In this document: in pieces, positions 1 to 7,464 of the stretch
How positions within the stretch are numbered: the stretch's first letter is position 1
Layout of the letters: every line of letters begins with the position of its first letter
NCBI RefSeq assembly: GCF_900113615.1
Contig: NZ_FOPZ01000006.1
Coordinates: forward strand, 1-64,000
Source of the DNA: Halorubrum aquaticum
GTDB lineage: Archaea > Halobacteriota > Halobacteria > Halobacteriales > Haloferacaceae
DNA: 64,000 bases
Direction: 5' to 3'
The notes under the pieces: generated by a model
The model's database searches: none
Seen by the model: the letters and a program-made list of their open reading frames with translations, nothing else
Told to the model about the DNA's origin: nothing
Program-made: the position numbers and the translations under genes

Positions 1-10
1 TTCAACACCT

Positions 11-24
11 ATGAAAGCCTGCTA
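11..24 (+). repeat. Left subterminal inverted repeat of IS110 element
   Basis: ATGAAAGCCTGCTA is a perfect inverted match to 1419-1432. It sits a few bases inside the expected element end, as in IS1111-type elements. Confidence 0.8.
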
Positions 25-191
25 GCGCAACAAACCACGTCTGCGATACTATATTTTTCGCCGAGATCGATCCGAGCTTAGTCACGAGAGAGAAACCACA
101 CGCAGGCACGGAGATGGCTCAGGAACCAGCCGGCAGGCGGTCAGAACGTGAACGCGTTAGCTGTGGCTCACACCCGCTGCGACCGGCCGAT

Positions 192-216
192 GAGGGCCGC
201 CGAGCCGGCGGCCCTC
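192..216 (-). terminator. Hairpin overlapping transposase stop codon
   Basis: Perfect 10-base arms (GAGGGCCGCC and GGCGGCCCTC) surround a 5-base loop. The stop codon of the minus-strand transposase (complement of 215-217) lies in one arm. This may end transcription, or it may be part of a structured noncoding RNA of the element. Confidence 0.55.
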
Positions 217-1222
217 AGGCACTCACCTCTGGTGGATCGTACACCTCCGTGCGATCAAGCATATGGAAGATCGACACGAGCAGTTTTCGCGCCGTTGCGA
301 CAATCGCTATCTGGTGGTTCTTCCGCTGTTTCAATCGAGCGTAGAACCGTTCAAGATACGGATCGTTACACCGGTGAACCGCTGTTTGAACACACTGAAC
401 GAGGATCCAGCGTAAGTCTCCACTTCCGCGCTTCGAGATCGATCCTTCCGTCCGCGAGTCGCCTGACTCGCGGACGACCGGATCCAATCCCGCGTAACTC
501 ACCACCTGCTTTGCCTCGTCGAACCGGTCGATCTCACCGATCTCCGAGGTGATTAGCAGCGATGAGTAGAAACTCACGCCCGGAATCGTCATCAACAGCT
601 GCGTCTCCTCGAGAGACGCAGCGGTTTCCTCGATCAACGATTCGAGTTCTTCTATTTGAGCGGTTAACTCGTCGATGATCGAGAGGAACGACTCCATCAA
701 CTGATCGCCGACCACACCGAGCGAGACATCCTCGCCGGCGAGGATGTCTCGCCCGTTCACACTGAACGGATCCCAATCGTAGGTGATCCCGTGTTTGTCG
801 AGCAGGGCGTGGACTTCGTTTTTGAAGTCCGTGCGCTTTTCGACGAGTCTCTTCCGGCCGCGCACAAGTGCGCGGCGCTCTCGGAGCTCTTCGGACGGGA
901 CGTAACTCTCAGCGATCATGCCGGCTCGGCGAAGTTGCGCAAGCAACTTCGCGTCGAGCCGGTCGTTTTTCACCTCAGCATAGCCGATCGCCTTGGTTTG
1001 GGTAGGATCTGCGACAACCACGTCGAGGTGTTCGTCGAGGGTGTCGTAGACCGTGTAGTAGTTGCTGGTTGCTTCGAGCGCCGCTTTGGCTCCAGCGTAT
1101 TCTTCGGCAACGTCGTCGAGATTCGCGTTTTTGACGCGAATCTCTTCGACGACCTCGGCATCGTCGTCCAAAACAGCGACGTGCGACTCATCTTTATGAA
1201 GGTCGATTCCGAGGTAGTACAT
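215..1222 (-). CDS. IS110-family DEDD transposase
   Basis: This protein of about 335 residues catalyses excision and integration of the element. The N-terminal RuvC-like DEDD domain is visible: GIDLHKD near residue 5, EATSNYY near 50, and KNDRLDAKLLA near 80 give the acidic residues. A coiled middle section leads to the C-terminal Transposase_20 domain, with IPGVSFYSSLLITSEIG and SYAGLDPVVRESGDS and the serine-rich region of the second active site. I chose the ATG at 1222 because MYYLGIDLHKD is where family members start; an upstream in-frame ATG at 1261 would add 13 unlikely residues. The reading frame is uninterrupted, so the element may be active. Confidence 0.93.
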   Translation of the reverse strand: MYYLGIDLHKDESHVAVLDDDAEVVEEIRVKNANLDDVAEEYAGAKAALEATSNYYTVYDTLDEHLDVVVADPTQTKAIGYAEVKNDRLDAKLLAQLRRAGMIAESYVPSEELRERRALVRGRKRLVEKRTDFKNEVHALLDKHGITYDWDPFSVNGRDILAGEDVSLGVVGDQLMESFLSIIDELTAQIEELESLIEETAASLEETQLLMTIPGVSFYSSLLITSEIGEIDRFDEAKQVVSYAGLDPVVRESGDSRTEGSISKRGSGDLRWILVQCVQTAVHRCNDPYLERFYARLKQRKNHQIAIVATARKLLVSIFHMLDRTEVYDPPEVSA

Positions 1223-1273
1223 GGTTCCTGTGAGGCGGTTTGTGCGTGAAGGGAGCCACACCTATTCGGGTTC

Positions 1274-1304
1274 GCCGCCCGGATGCTGACGGCATCCGGG
1301 CGGC
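1274..1304. ncRNA. Strong hairpin in the transposase 5' flank, possible bridge-RNA segment
   Basis: Arms GCCGCCCGGATGC (1274-1286) and GCATCCGGGCGGC (1292-1304) are perfect complements around TGACG. It lies between the transposase start and the element end. Established knowledge: IS110 elements make a structured guide RNA from a noncoding flank. That this hairpin belongs to such an RNA is inference. Confidence 0.35.
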
Positions 1305-1418
1305 CTCCCATGATAGTGCGTCCTTGGCAGGTAGGCCAATCAGAGCCACGCGTTCTATGACGCTGTTGAATCATCGGCCTTTGACCGCCCCAGTGCCTCT
1401 TCACGCACGCTGGGGACT

Positions 1419-1432
1419 TAGCAGGCTTTCAT
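1419..1432 (-). repeat. Right subterminal inverted repeat of IS110 element
   Basis: This is the complement of 11-24, a 14-base perfect match that marks the right end of the element to within a few bases. Confidence 0.8.
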
Positions 1433-1440
1433 CCCATCAG

Positions 1441-1543
1441 AGCCGATAACTCCGAAGAGATGGTTCGGAAACAGTACTCACATATTGAAGCTGGAGAGCT
1501 CGGTGATCCCGCTGTTGAGGCGATCGAAGAAATCGACAGATAA
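1441..1543 (+). pseudogene. 3' fragment of a gene cut by the IS110 element
   Basis: From the element boundary an open frame runs to TAA at 1541-1543. It encodes about 30 residues, with MVRKQYSHIEAGELGDPAVE following the only ATG (1460). Composition is haloarchaeal. The R-x-Y-S-H pattern vaguely resembles the C-terminus of tyrosine recombinases, but it is too short to assign. The rest of the gene would lie left of the window. Confidence 0.4.
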
Positions 1544-1576
1544 CCGGCGTTCGATTATTGTTAAGTACTGCCCGTA

Positions 1577-1600
1577 TTTTATATAAAGTTTATATAGTAG
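1577..1600 (+). promoter_or_regulatory. TATA-type promoter of the MNT-HEPN operon
   Basis: The A/T tract TTTTATATAAAG begins about 40 bases before the ATG at 1619. This is consistent with an archaeal TATA box and a short or absent leader. Confidence 0.6.
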
Positions 1601-1618
1601 TGAGCCGTAGCATGGCAC

Positions 1619-2314
1619 ATGAGCCGTGAGACGGAATCGAACGCCACCCAGGGTGTGTCCATATCCGTTCCAATACCCGCCGCAGACGCGGATTTGTTCA
1701 AAAGCAAGGCAACGAACGACATCTTACTGTTTTTAACGAACCACCGATTCAAACAGTTCTCACAGCGCGAAGTAGCTGATCAGATTGGCCATTCCCAACA
1801 GACGGTTCGGAGAGCGATCAATACCCTCGTCGAGAACGGATTAGTGGTTGAATCGCCCGAGAACAATCAACGGCTCGTTCAGATCAACCGAGAGCGACTC
1901 GCTATTCCGGACGACCCTCTCCTCCGAATACCGCAACCAGAGTTCCAGAAGCCGGTGAAGGCCGCGGTCGACGAACTCACTGAGCGTCTCGACGGCGTCA
2001 TCGGGATCGTTCTTTACGGAAGTGTGGCGCGCGGCGAAGCCGATCGGCGCAGCGACATTGACCTCTGGGTGCTCACGACGAACGATCGAGCTCCAAACCA
2101 ACGAGAGGCGAACGCTGTTGGTCGCGACCTCGAAGACGCCGAGTTCGACGGGAACAGGTATGCTTACGACATTGACGTTGAGGCGGTCCAAGCGATTCCC
2201 ACGTATACAGAAGACGTCCGGGAAATTGTCGTTTCAGGAATCCCAATCTACAGCACTACCAAGTTTGAGACGGTCGAAAAGCTCCTCCTCGAGGAAGGTG
2301 ATAGCGATGAGTAA
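1619..2314 (+). CDS. HTH-MNT nucleotidyltransferase antitoxin
   Basis: This 231-residue protein has two parts. A winged-helix region (about 30-85, FSQREVADQIGHSQQTVRRA) resembles MarR/ArsR-type DNA-binding folds. A minimal nucleotidyltransferase domain (about 115-205) has the motif GS-x10-D-x-D seen as GSVARGEADRRSDID. In MNT-HEPN toxin-antitoxin systems the MNT protein inactivates the HEPN ribonuclease, in studied cases by adding AMP to it. The fused HTH could autoregulate the operon from the promoter just upstream. The gene overlaps the HEPN gene by eight bases (ATG inside GATGAGTAA), so the two are translationally coupled. No frame damage is visible. Confidence 0.88.
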   Translation: MSRETESNATQGVSISVPIPAADADLFKSKATNDILLFLTNHRFKQFSQREVADQIGHSQQTVRRAINTLVENGLVVESPENNQRLVQINRERLAIPDDPLLRIPQPEFQKPVKAAVDELTERLDGVIGIVLYGSVARGEADRRSDIDLWVLTTNDRAPNQREANAVGRDLEDAEFDGNRYAYDIDVEAVQAIPTYTEDVREIVVSGIPIYSTTKFETVEKLLLEEGDSDE

Positions 2315-2816
2315 CAGGTCTGATCCAACTGACATCCTCGAGTCCTTGGAGCGGGCACAAGACGCCTTCAAGATGGCAGGCCGTGGTCGAGCAGAGTTCG
2401 AGGAAGGGATTAGTGCTGACGACGACTGGAAGACCCAACTGACGAAAGCGTGCCGGCTCATAGAGGTGACTGACACGCTTCAGGCGCAGGGAGACTACTA
2501 CACAGCGGTCATCGAGGTGAGTTTTGGAACCATAGAGAGATCCATCGAAGCGTACGCCCTCGCGATGTCGAACGATGAGCTTCAGGACTTCAAAGATCAC
2601 GAGTTCAGCTACAAACGCGCACACCAGATCGGTCTGTTCACCAAAGAAACAGCAGAAGACATGAAGGATCTGTATAGTGAGAACCGGACAGAGAGCTACT
2701 ACGGGGGCGGGAGACCGACAGAAGAGCAGGCAGACGCAATGGCCAATCTTTCCCTCGCCGTCCACCAGTTCAGCGTGAACCAGATTCGGGAAGGAGGGGT
2801 CTGTCTCTGCGACTGA
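2307..2816 (+). CDS. HEPN-domain toxin partner
   Basis: This is a 169-residue, mostly helical acidic protein starting at the ATG that overlaps the end of the MNT gene. The pairing and size match HEPN ribonuclease toxins. Active HEPN RNases use an R-x4-6-H motif near the C-terminal helix. Here the equivalent position reads NRTESYYGGG (about residue 130), an R-x4-Y with no histidine in register. The protein may use a variant site, be a form of HEPN in which Tyr is the modified residue, or be inactive. Function is assigned from gene neighbourhood and fold pattern. Confidence 0.75.
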   Translation: MSNRSDPTDILESLERAQDAFKMAGRGRAEFEEGISADDDWKTQLTKACRLIEVTDTLQAQGDYYTAVIEVSFGTIERSIEAYALAMSNDELQDFKDHEFSYKRAHQIGLFTKETAEDMKDLYSENRTESYYGGGRPTEEQADAMANLSLAVHQFSVNQIREGGVCLCD

Positions 2817-3162
2817 CGGGCGATACGTCTTTGCCGTATATGGTATATCATTATATCGGTTCTGTTGAAATCCTTAGAAAGTGATATATTCTGTCTAGGG
2901 TGTGGTCAGTACAGGGTACATATTTTGTACCCTGGTAAGTAGTGTATTGAAACAGGGTTCATTACAATTACAGCAGTTTCAGACGGGATTTGTTGTAGTG
3001 AAGCAGGAGATAGTACACTTGGATGATGGCCAGCCGCTAGGTCCTGTTATTAAGGCCTATTTCTGAATTCGCAGCCTGCCACGAACATCTATTTCGGAGG
3101 AGATATATCTGGAGAAGGGATCTTGTACAAAGCCACGAGATACCTACTCCACGGCCTCTGAG
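2817..3162. other. Gene-free stretch with a perfect palindrome and an IS-end scar
   Basis: No convincing gene is seen. CAGGGTACA and TGTACCCTG (2912-2920, 2926-2934) form a 9-base inverted repeat around TATTT, a possible operator or terminator. GGTTCTGTTGAAATCC at 2858-2873 matches 15 of 16 bases of the inverted repeats at 23506 and 25394, suggesting an isolated transposon end. Confidence 0.5.
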
Positions 3163-4191
3163 TCACTGTATCGGCGATGTAGCTGCTGAATCAACGAGTG
3201 AGTACTCGCGATCTCGACTCGTGCCTTCTGCTTCGAGGAGGTTGTACTGGGCCATCTTCGAAAGGTAGGTCCGGACGGTGCGCTTCGTCCGCGGATCGTC
3301 GACCGCCTCAGTATAGCGGTCGTGGATCTCGCTGGGTCCAAGCGGGCCGTGGTCGCGAACAATATCGTAGACGACCCGCTGGTGTGGTGTGAGCGAGTCG
3401 AGACTCTTCTGTTTGATTTGTGCCCGAGCATCTTCAGCAGCGTTTATGAGAATATCGTTGGTGATCTCCTCGTGATTTTCGCGATCAGCCGTGCTGGCTG
3501 CGCTGCGAAGCATCCCGATCGCGAGACGGGCGTCGCCAGCGGCGGCATCAGCGATCTGATAGAGTTGCTTGTCGGTGATAACGTCCTCTTCAAGGCCCCA
3601 CTTCGTTCGAGCACTCAGAATATCGTAGAGTTGCTCGTTGTGGTACTTGTCCATCCGGACATGCTCGCTGGAGCGCAATCGACTCACAAGGCGGTCGTCG
3701 ACGCGGCTGAACAGCTCTTCTTCTTTGTTCGCGATACAGATCACCGCGAACTGCTCCATGCTGTGGAGGTCGTAGATGAGGCTCGGGTCTTCGAGTTGGT
3801 CGACCTCGTCGAGGATGACGACGGTTCGAGGGCCGTCGTACTGTTGGAGCCGATCAATGAGCTCGTCGTGGGGTGTCGACTGGCGATGGATGTCTATCGT
3901 CGCGCCAATGTCGTCGAGGATCTGGTATAGTGTCCGGAAGCGGCTGTAGTTTCGCCAGCAGTTGACGTAGGTGGCCTCGACGTCGAGAACTTCCTCGCGG
4001 AGCCGTTCGGTAACGAACTTCGAGACACAGGTTTTGCCGACGCCGCTCGGGCCGGTGACTATGGCTGTGTCAGCCGGCTCGCCGTTCGTGATCGGTTCGA
4101 GAACGCTCGAGAGATGGTTGACTTCGGCGTCGCGATGCTCGACTTCTCGAGGGACGAACCCAGCGCGGAGGACGCGAGCATCACGGATCAT
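3163..4191 (-). CDS. orc1/cdc6: Orc1/Cdc6-type replication initiator (orc A)
   Basis: This 342-residue AAA+ protein should bind origin repeats and start replication. Walker A is GPSGVGKT (about 47-54) and Walker B is VVILDEVDQL (about 124-133). The arginine-finger and sensor region is followed by a C-terminal winged helix (about 265-340, LTPHQRVVYDIVRDHGPLGPSEI). The start at 4191 gives MIRDARVLRAGFVPREVEHR, the usual N-terminus of the family; an upstream ATG at 4338 would add 49 residues unlike any Orc protein. It is transcribed away from orc B, with the origin between. A decayed copy of its Walker A region lies at 4871-4980. Confidence 0.93.
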   Translation of the reverse strand: MIRDARVLRAGFVPREVEHRDAEVNHLSSVLEPITNGEPADTAIVTGPSGVGKTCVSKFVTERLREEVLDVEATYVNCWRNYSRFRTLYQILDDIGATIDIHRQSTPHDELIDRLQQYDGPRTVVILDEVDQLEDPSLIYDLHSMEQFAVICIANKEEELFSRVDDRLVSRLRSSEHVRMDKYHNEQLYDILSARTKWGLEEDVITDKQLYQIADAAAGDARLAIGMLRSAASTADRENHEEITNDILINAAEDARAQIKQKSLDSLTPHQRVVYDIVRDHGPLGPSEIHDRYTEAVDDPRTKRTVRTYLSKMAQYNLLEAEGTSRDREYSLVDSAATSPIQ

Positions 4192-4232
4192 CTGTGAGTA
4201 GGTAGCTATTCTCTGGGTAAGTGGTAAAAGTG

Positions 4233-4353
4233 TGACTGGGTAGATTCCGGAAAAGCTCTGATCGCAGTCGTATATCCTCCTCGATTGCTCCGACGTCTCT
4301 CGATTCTGATTGTGGAAACACACTGTTTCCGGAAACATTCAGAAACCCAGTCA
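4233..4353. repeat. Inverted TTCCGGAA elements upstream of orc A
   Basis: GTTTCCGGAAAC (4325-4336) is a perfect palindrome and TTCCGGAAA recurs at 4245. GGAAACA and TGTTTCC (4314-4330) form an overlapping inverted repeat. The pair is bounded by TGACTGGGT (4233-4241) and its complement ACCCAGTCA (4345-4353). Being just upstream of orc A, it could be an Orc-binding or autoregulatory site. Its sequence differs from the iterons near orc B. Confidence 0.55.
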
Positions 4354-4469
4354 ACAGTGTGGTGCTCGCTCTATACTAATCACGATAGCCCGAGCCGGAT
4401 GGACCTCATGGAGGGTACTGTCTGACGTGCTCATCGAGATCGCTAGGTCGTAGATACAGACAGACAACT

Positions 4470-4763
4470 CTAGCTCTGGTTGCCTGCGTCAAATACGGCG
4501 GCAAAGTCCTCGAGAAGCTCCTGTGGTGACCTCTCATCATCGCGAGATGGAAGTGGTACTTCCCAGCATTCGATTTGGAGTGTGTGCGCATTCGATACCG
4601 GCTCCGGATCGGTTACTACATTGAAGATACCGGTGTGATAGATAGCAAGTAGTCGCTGGTCATGAACACCGACATAATCGATACCAGCCCGATCCAGGAC
4701 TGCTGGAATGTCTGTGGGCGCAGATAGCGAGACAGAGGCGCTTGGAGACGCCGAGTCGCTCAT
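4470..4763 (-). CDS. Haloarchaeal hypothetical protein, duplicated in this window
   Basis: This is a protein of about 97 residues with no recognised domain. It is nearly the same as the product of 34280-34573: both start MSDSASPSASVSLS and share GIDYVGVHDQRLLAIY-type and RSPQELLEDFAAVF-type blocks. Two copies 30 kb apart, both intact, argue that it is a real gene. The start at 4763 is chosen from that alignment. It sits between orc A and the origin iterons; no function can be assigned. Confidence 0.7.
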   Translation of the reverse strand: MSDSASPSASVSLSAPTDIPAVLDRAGIDYVGVHDQRLLAIYHTGIFNVVTDPEPVSNAHTLQIECWEVPLPSRDDERSPQELLEDFAAVFDAGNQS

Positions 4764-4870
4764 ACCTTGGCTTGGTCCATCACACGGATAAAGACCCATC
4801 TCGGGAAAGGTCCTACTCTCGATGATTAATCAACAGAAAGCAACAGTAGCAGGATCTTGTTGGTTAAGTT

Positions 4871-4980
4871 ATCCGCGCCGCTAGGCCCAGTGACGATGGC
4901 GGTGTTGGCGGGTTCTCCGTTCGTGATAGACTCGAGGACGCTGGAGGGATGGTTGATTTCGGCGTTGCGGTGCTCGAGGC
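4871..4980 (-). pseudogene. Fragment of an orc1/cdc6 gene (Walker A region)
   Basis: Minus-strand translation reads LEHRNAEINHPSSVLESITN, then GEPANTAIVTGPSG. This closely matches residues 18-50 of orc A (EHRDAEVNHLSSVLEPITN), but it stops exactly at the P-loop and has no further Orc sequence on either side. It is a relic of a former orc gene copy or of a recombination at the origin. Confidence 0.85.
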
Positions 4981-5003
4981 ATCAGGGATTATCTGTCGAA
5001 CAC

Positions 5004-5022
5004 CCCTCGTTGCCGCTGTAAA
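5004..5022 (+). repeat. 19-base direct repeat, copy 1
   Basis: CCCTCGTTGCCGCTGTAAA occurs here and again at 5065-5083, 61 bases apart. It lies at the left side of the origin region, beside the orc fragment. Two copies only, so it is not treated as CRISPR. Confidence 0.7.
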
Positions 5023-5064
5023 CATCTCACGGAGAGATGGTATGGTGGATCGAAAGAGATGGAT

Positions 5065-5083
5065 CCCTCGTTGCCGCTGTAAA
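5065..5083 (+). repeat. 19-base direct repeat, copy 2
   Basis: Identical to 5004-5022. A/T-rich DNA of the origin region starts immediately after it. Confidence 0.7.
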
Positions 5084-5084
5084 A

Positions 5085-5758
5085 CCACAGTAGAGCGGTT
5101 TATACAGTGAATTAATTCTGTGAAAAGAGTTTGTGAAGAGAATGTATAATGTGAAAACAAACGGGGTATCTACTGTGAGCGGACAACGGGAGATCATATC
5201 GGTAGCTCTCACACCCCATATTCGATATGAAATCGGAGATTGACGTAGAAGTAAGATGACTCTCATACACCGTCTTCGATATGAAATTGGTTCTTCCACA
5301 GAAGAAATTGCTCCAAATCCAATTTGTACGGTCTAATACGGCAGTATTCGTGTTTTGTTCGAGCATTTCATCTCGAAGAACCTGCTGCCATTCCTCACAA
5401 TGAAATCTCATGGACGGGCTCGCACACAGTGTTTTCGTATTTCATTTCGATGACGGGGTGTGTGGATGGGACTGATTTCCGGGCTAGATGGCTTCATATC
5501 GACTGAGGGGTGCTCACTTCGAAGAAGATCTACCGCGGCCAGGACTCTGAGGTGGGATTTCATTTCGAAGAAGGGGTGTCTGTCTTGCTGTCTGAGATTT
5601 CATATCGATGGAGGGGTCTTCACTTCGAAGTTGGTGTGTGATGATATGAAAGGGGCAGGAAATTCATTTCGACGGAGGGGTGTTCATATCGACATCGCCC
5701 ATTTCATTTCGACTCCACCCCCTTCATTTCGACAAAGGCTATTAAGGGTTAGATCACA
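5085..5758. other. Probable replication origin with Orc-binding iterons
   Basis: A degenerate unit, roughly TTTCATWTCGANGNNGGGGTGT, occurs many times. Two copies point left (5210-5234 and 5264-5288). At least eight point right, at about 5364, 5439, 5490, 5556, 5596, 5618, 5661 and 5701, with shorter ones at 5682 and 5721. The two orientations face each other across A/T-rich DNA (about 5289-5435), and a second A/T-rich stretch lies at 5085-5160. Inverted origin-recognition boxes around an unwinding element beside an orc gene is the standard layout of haloarchaeal origins. The cluster ends 20 bases before the orc B start. Confidence 0.85.
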
Positions 5759-7117
5759 ATGACCACTATGGAAGGCGACGAAACCGACTCGGGGCAGCCA
5801 GATACCGAGTCTGGTGGGTCACAAGAGTCCGGATCATCTGTCGTGGATAGCATCCTCGATGGCGACGTACAGACTGTTTTTGAAAACAAGGACCTGGTTG
5901 ACTCGAGTACGATTGTCGATCAGGATCGGATCTACGGCCGGGACGAGCAACTCGCTGCCGAAGCTCGGGCGTTTCGGGACACTCTCGATGGTGAGCGACC
6001 GCCGGATCTGCTTTTGTACGGTCCCAGTGGTACAGGCAAGACCCTGACGGTGAAAGCCGTCGCGAACAAAGTCAAAGAACGAGCTCAGGAGAGCGGTATT
6101 GAGTTCGACTTTGTGGCAGTCAATTTCAAAACGATGGAGTCCCACACGCTCGACCGCGCTGTGTGGAAGCTAGGCCACCAGACGGCACGGAAAGCGGGCG
6201 TGGTTTGGGATGTACCTCGGTCGGGTGTCTCGACCGATATGAAATACACTCGGCTCTACGAGATTGTCGACGATCACTTCGACTCACTCGTGTTCATCCT
6301 CGACGAGATCGACGCGCTGACCGGCAGTACGGGAGCAGACGAACCGGCGTACTCTCGACTGCTCTATAGTTTGAGCCGAGTCATGTCGGAACAGCATGTT
6401 GATACGCAGCTGTCAACGGTGGTTGTCACTAACTACCCGAAGTTCCGCGAGAACCTTGACAGCCGGACTGACAGCTCGTACAATCCGAACGGGATTCATT
6501 TCTCGGATTACGACGCCAACGAGCTCATCGAAATTCTCGAACGACGTCGAGATGCGTTTAAACAAGACGCCCTCGAAGACGGAGTAATCGAGATCGTGGC
6601 TGCGTACGGTGCTCAAAACGAAGGTGACGCGCGTCGCGCGATCGATCTGCTCCGGGATGCTGGAGAGATCGCGAACCGGGCGGGCGACCCGGTGGTGACG
6701 CAGGACCACGTCAGATCGGCAAACGACTCTGTGGTGAAGAATCGGGTCCTTGAGATCGTTGGTGGGATGTCTGTCCAAAAGAAGCTGTCTCTGTACGCTG
6801 CCGCACTTGTCGCGAAAGAGAATAAGGGAGCGGCTCCGAGCCCTGTGGTGTACGACATCTACAAAATTCTCTGTGAGGGAAGCGACATGGAGATATACAC
6901 ACAAGAAACAGTCAACAGCCACATCAATAAGGCCGGAACGTACGGCGTTCTGGAAAGCGAACGGGTCAGTGGTGGATTCAAATCGGGTGTCCACTTGGTT
7001 TTCAAGTTTACCGAGCCTGTTGGCGCTGTTCTAGATACATTGAGCGAAGACGAGCGACTCCAAGAGATTCCTGCGAAAGAACTTGGGGAGGTCGTGAAGA
7101 GACGGTTGCGGGATTAG
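5759..7117 (+). CDS. orc1/cdc6: Orc1/Cdc6-type replication initiator (orc B)
   Basis: This 452-residue AAA+ initiator is the probable ligand of the iteron cluster directly upstream. An acidic, low-complexity N-terminus (1-45) precedes the ATPase. Walker A is GPSGTGKT (88-95) and Walker B is LVFILDEIDAL (about 177-187). The sensor-2 stretch GDARRAIDLLRDAGEIA (about 290-306) is typical. The C-terminal winged helix is about 330-452. The low identity to orc A suggests a different specificity, fitting two different repeat types. The iterons reach to within about 20 bases of the ATG, so Orc binding should also regulate this gene. Confidence 0.95.
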   Translation: MTTMEGDETDSGQPDTESGGSQESGSSVVDSILDGDVQTVFENKDLVDSSTIVDQDRIYGRDEQLAAEARAFRDTLDGERPPDLLLYGPSGTGKTLTVKAVANKVKERAQESGIEFDFVAVNFKTMESHTLDRAVWKLGHQTARKAGVVWDVPRSGVSTDMKYTRLYEIVDDHFDSLVFILDEIDALTGSTGADEPAYSRLLYSLSRVMSEQHVDTQLSTVVVTNYPKFRENLDSRTDSSYNPNGIHFSDYDANELIEILERRRDAFKQDALEDGVIEIVAAYGAQNEGDARRAIDLLRDAGEIANRAGDPVVTQDHVRSANDSVVKNRVLEIVGGMSVQKKLSLYAAALVAKENKGAAPSPVVYDIYKILCEGSDMEIYTQETVNSHINKAGTYGVLESERVSGGFKSGVHLVFKFTEPVGAVLDTLSEDERLQEIPAKELGEVVKRRLRD

Positions 7118-7149
7118 TAGTCCGGTCCGCAGCCAGTTCGTACTCTTTC

Positions 7150-7305
7150 TCAACCGGCTGTTTCAGATGTAGTGTGAAATAGTTCGAGGTCCTCGTCATT
7201 AAGATATGACTCAATATCCTCAATTGGGTGCCCATCTCGGATGAACTGTTTGTAGTCCTAAAACGCGTCGTCGCGACCAGCGGGGAGGATCACGATTCCG
7301 GTCAT
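7150..7305 (-). pseudogene. Small gene with an in-frame amber codon
   Basis: An ATG at 7305 opens a 52-codon frame ending TGA at 7150-7152. It reads MTGIVILPAGRDDAF, then TAG at 7258-7260, then DYKQFIRDGHPIEDIESYLN and a further acidic tail. Composition on both sides of the TAG is haloarchaeal, which suggests a recently killed small gene. No family was recognised. Confidence 0.45.
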
Positions 7306-7384
7306 GGTTGAGTGGAAATCATCGGGAGGCAAATTATTGGCTACAACCGGGTCTATTGAAACCCTCCGGAAATGGTGTATTCCT

Positions 7385-7425
7385 CTCTGTTGAATCCGCA
7401 GAAGGCGGCGGGATAGCGTCGTTGT
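7385..7425 (+). mobile_element. Single MITE end
   Basis: CTCTGTTGAATCCGCAGAAG and the following GGCGGCGGGAT match the inward sequence of the right end of the complete MITE at 42723-42934 with few changes. No partner end was found nearby, so this is a remnant in the intergenic region. Confidence 0.65.
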
Positions 7426-7464
7426 AAAGGCAGTAGCGAAGCGGAAGAGTCGACCGTGACCAAT

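Larger units (their letters stand above)
1..1440 (-). mobile_element. IS110-family insertion sequence, left tip at window edge
   Basis: One DEDD transposase gene lies in about 200 noncoding bases on each side. Near the ends is a 14-base inverted repeat, ATGAAAGCCTGCTA at 11-24 and its complement at 1419-1432. Subterminal inverted repeats are typical of the IS1111 branch of IS110. Members of this family carry a structured noncoding guide (bridge RNA or seekRNA) in one noncoding flank; both flanks here contain strong hairpins. No target duplication is expected for this family. The exact ends are unresolved because the window starts inside or at the element tip. Confidence 0.85.

Noticed and set aside
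148-552. Plus-strand open frames inside the IS110 element
   Set aside because: They are antisense to the transposase and have Arg/Ser/Pro-rich composition unlike halophile proteins.
5004-5083. Two 19-base direct repeats 61 bases apart, possible CRISPR start
   Set aside because: Only two copies, no third unit, no palindrome in the repeat and no cas genes nearby; better explained as part of the origin region.
5210-5738. Origin repeats read as a CRISPR array
   Set aside because: Units are degenerate, occur in both orientations, overlap in places and have irregular spacing; the adjacent orc gene explains them.
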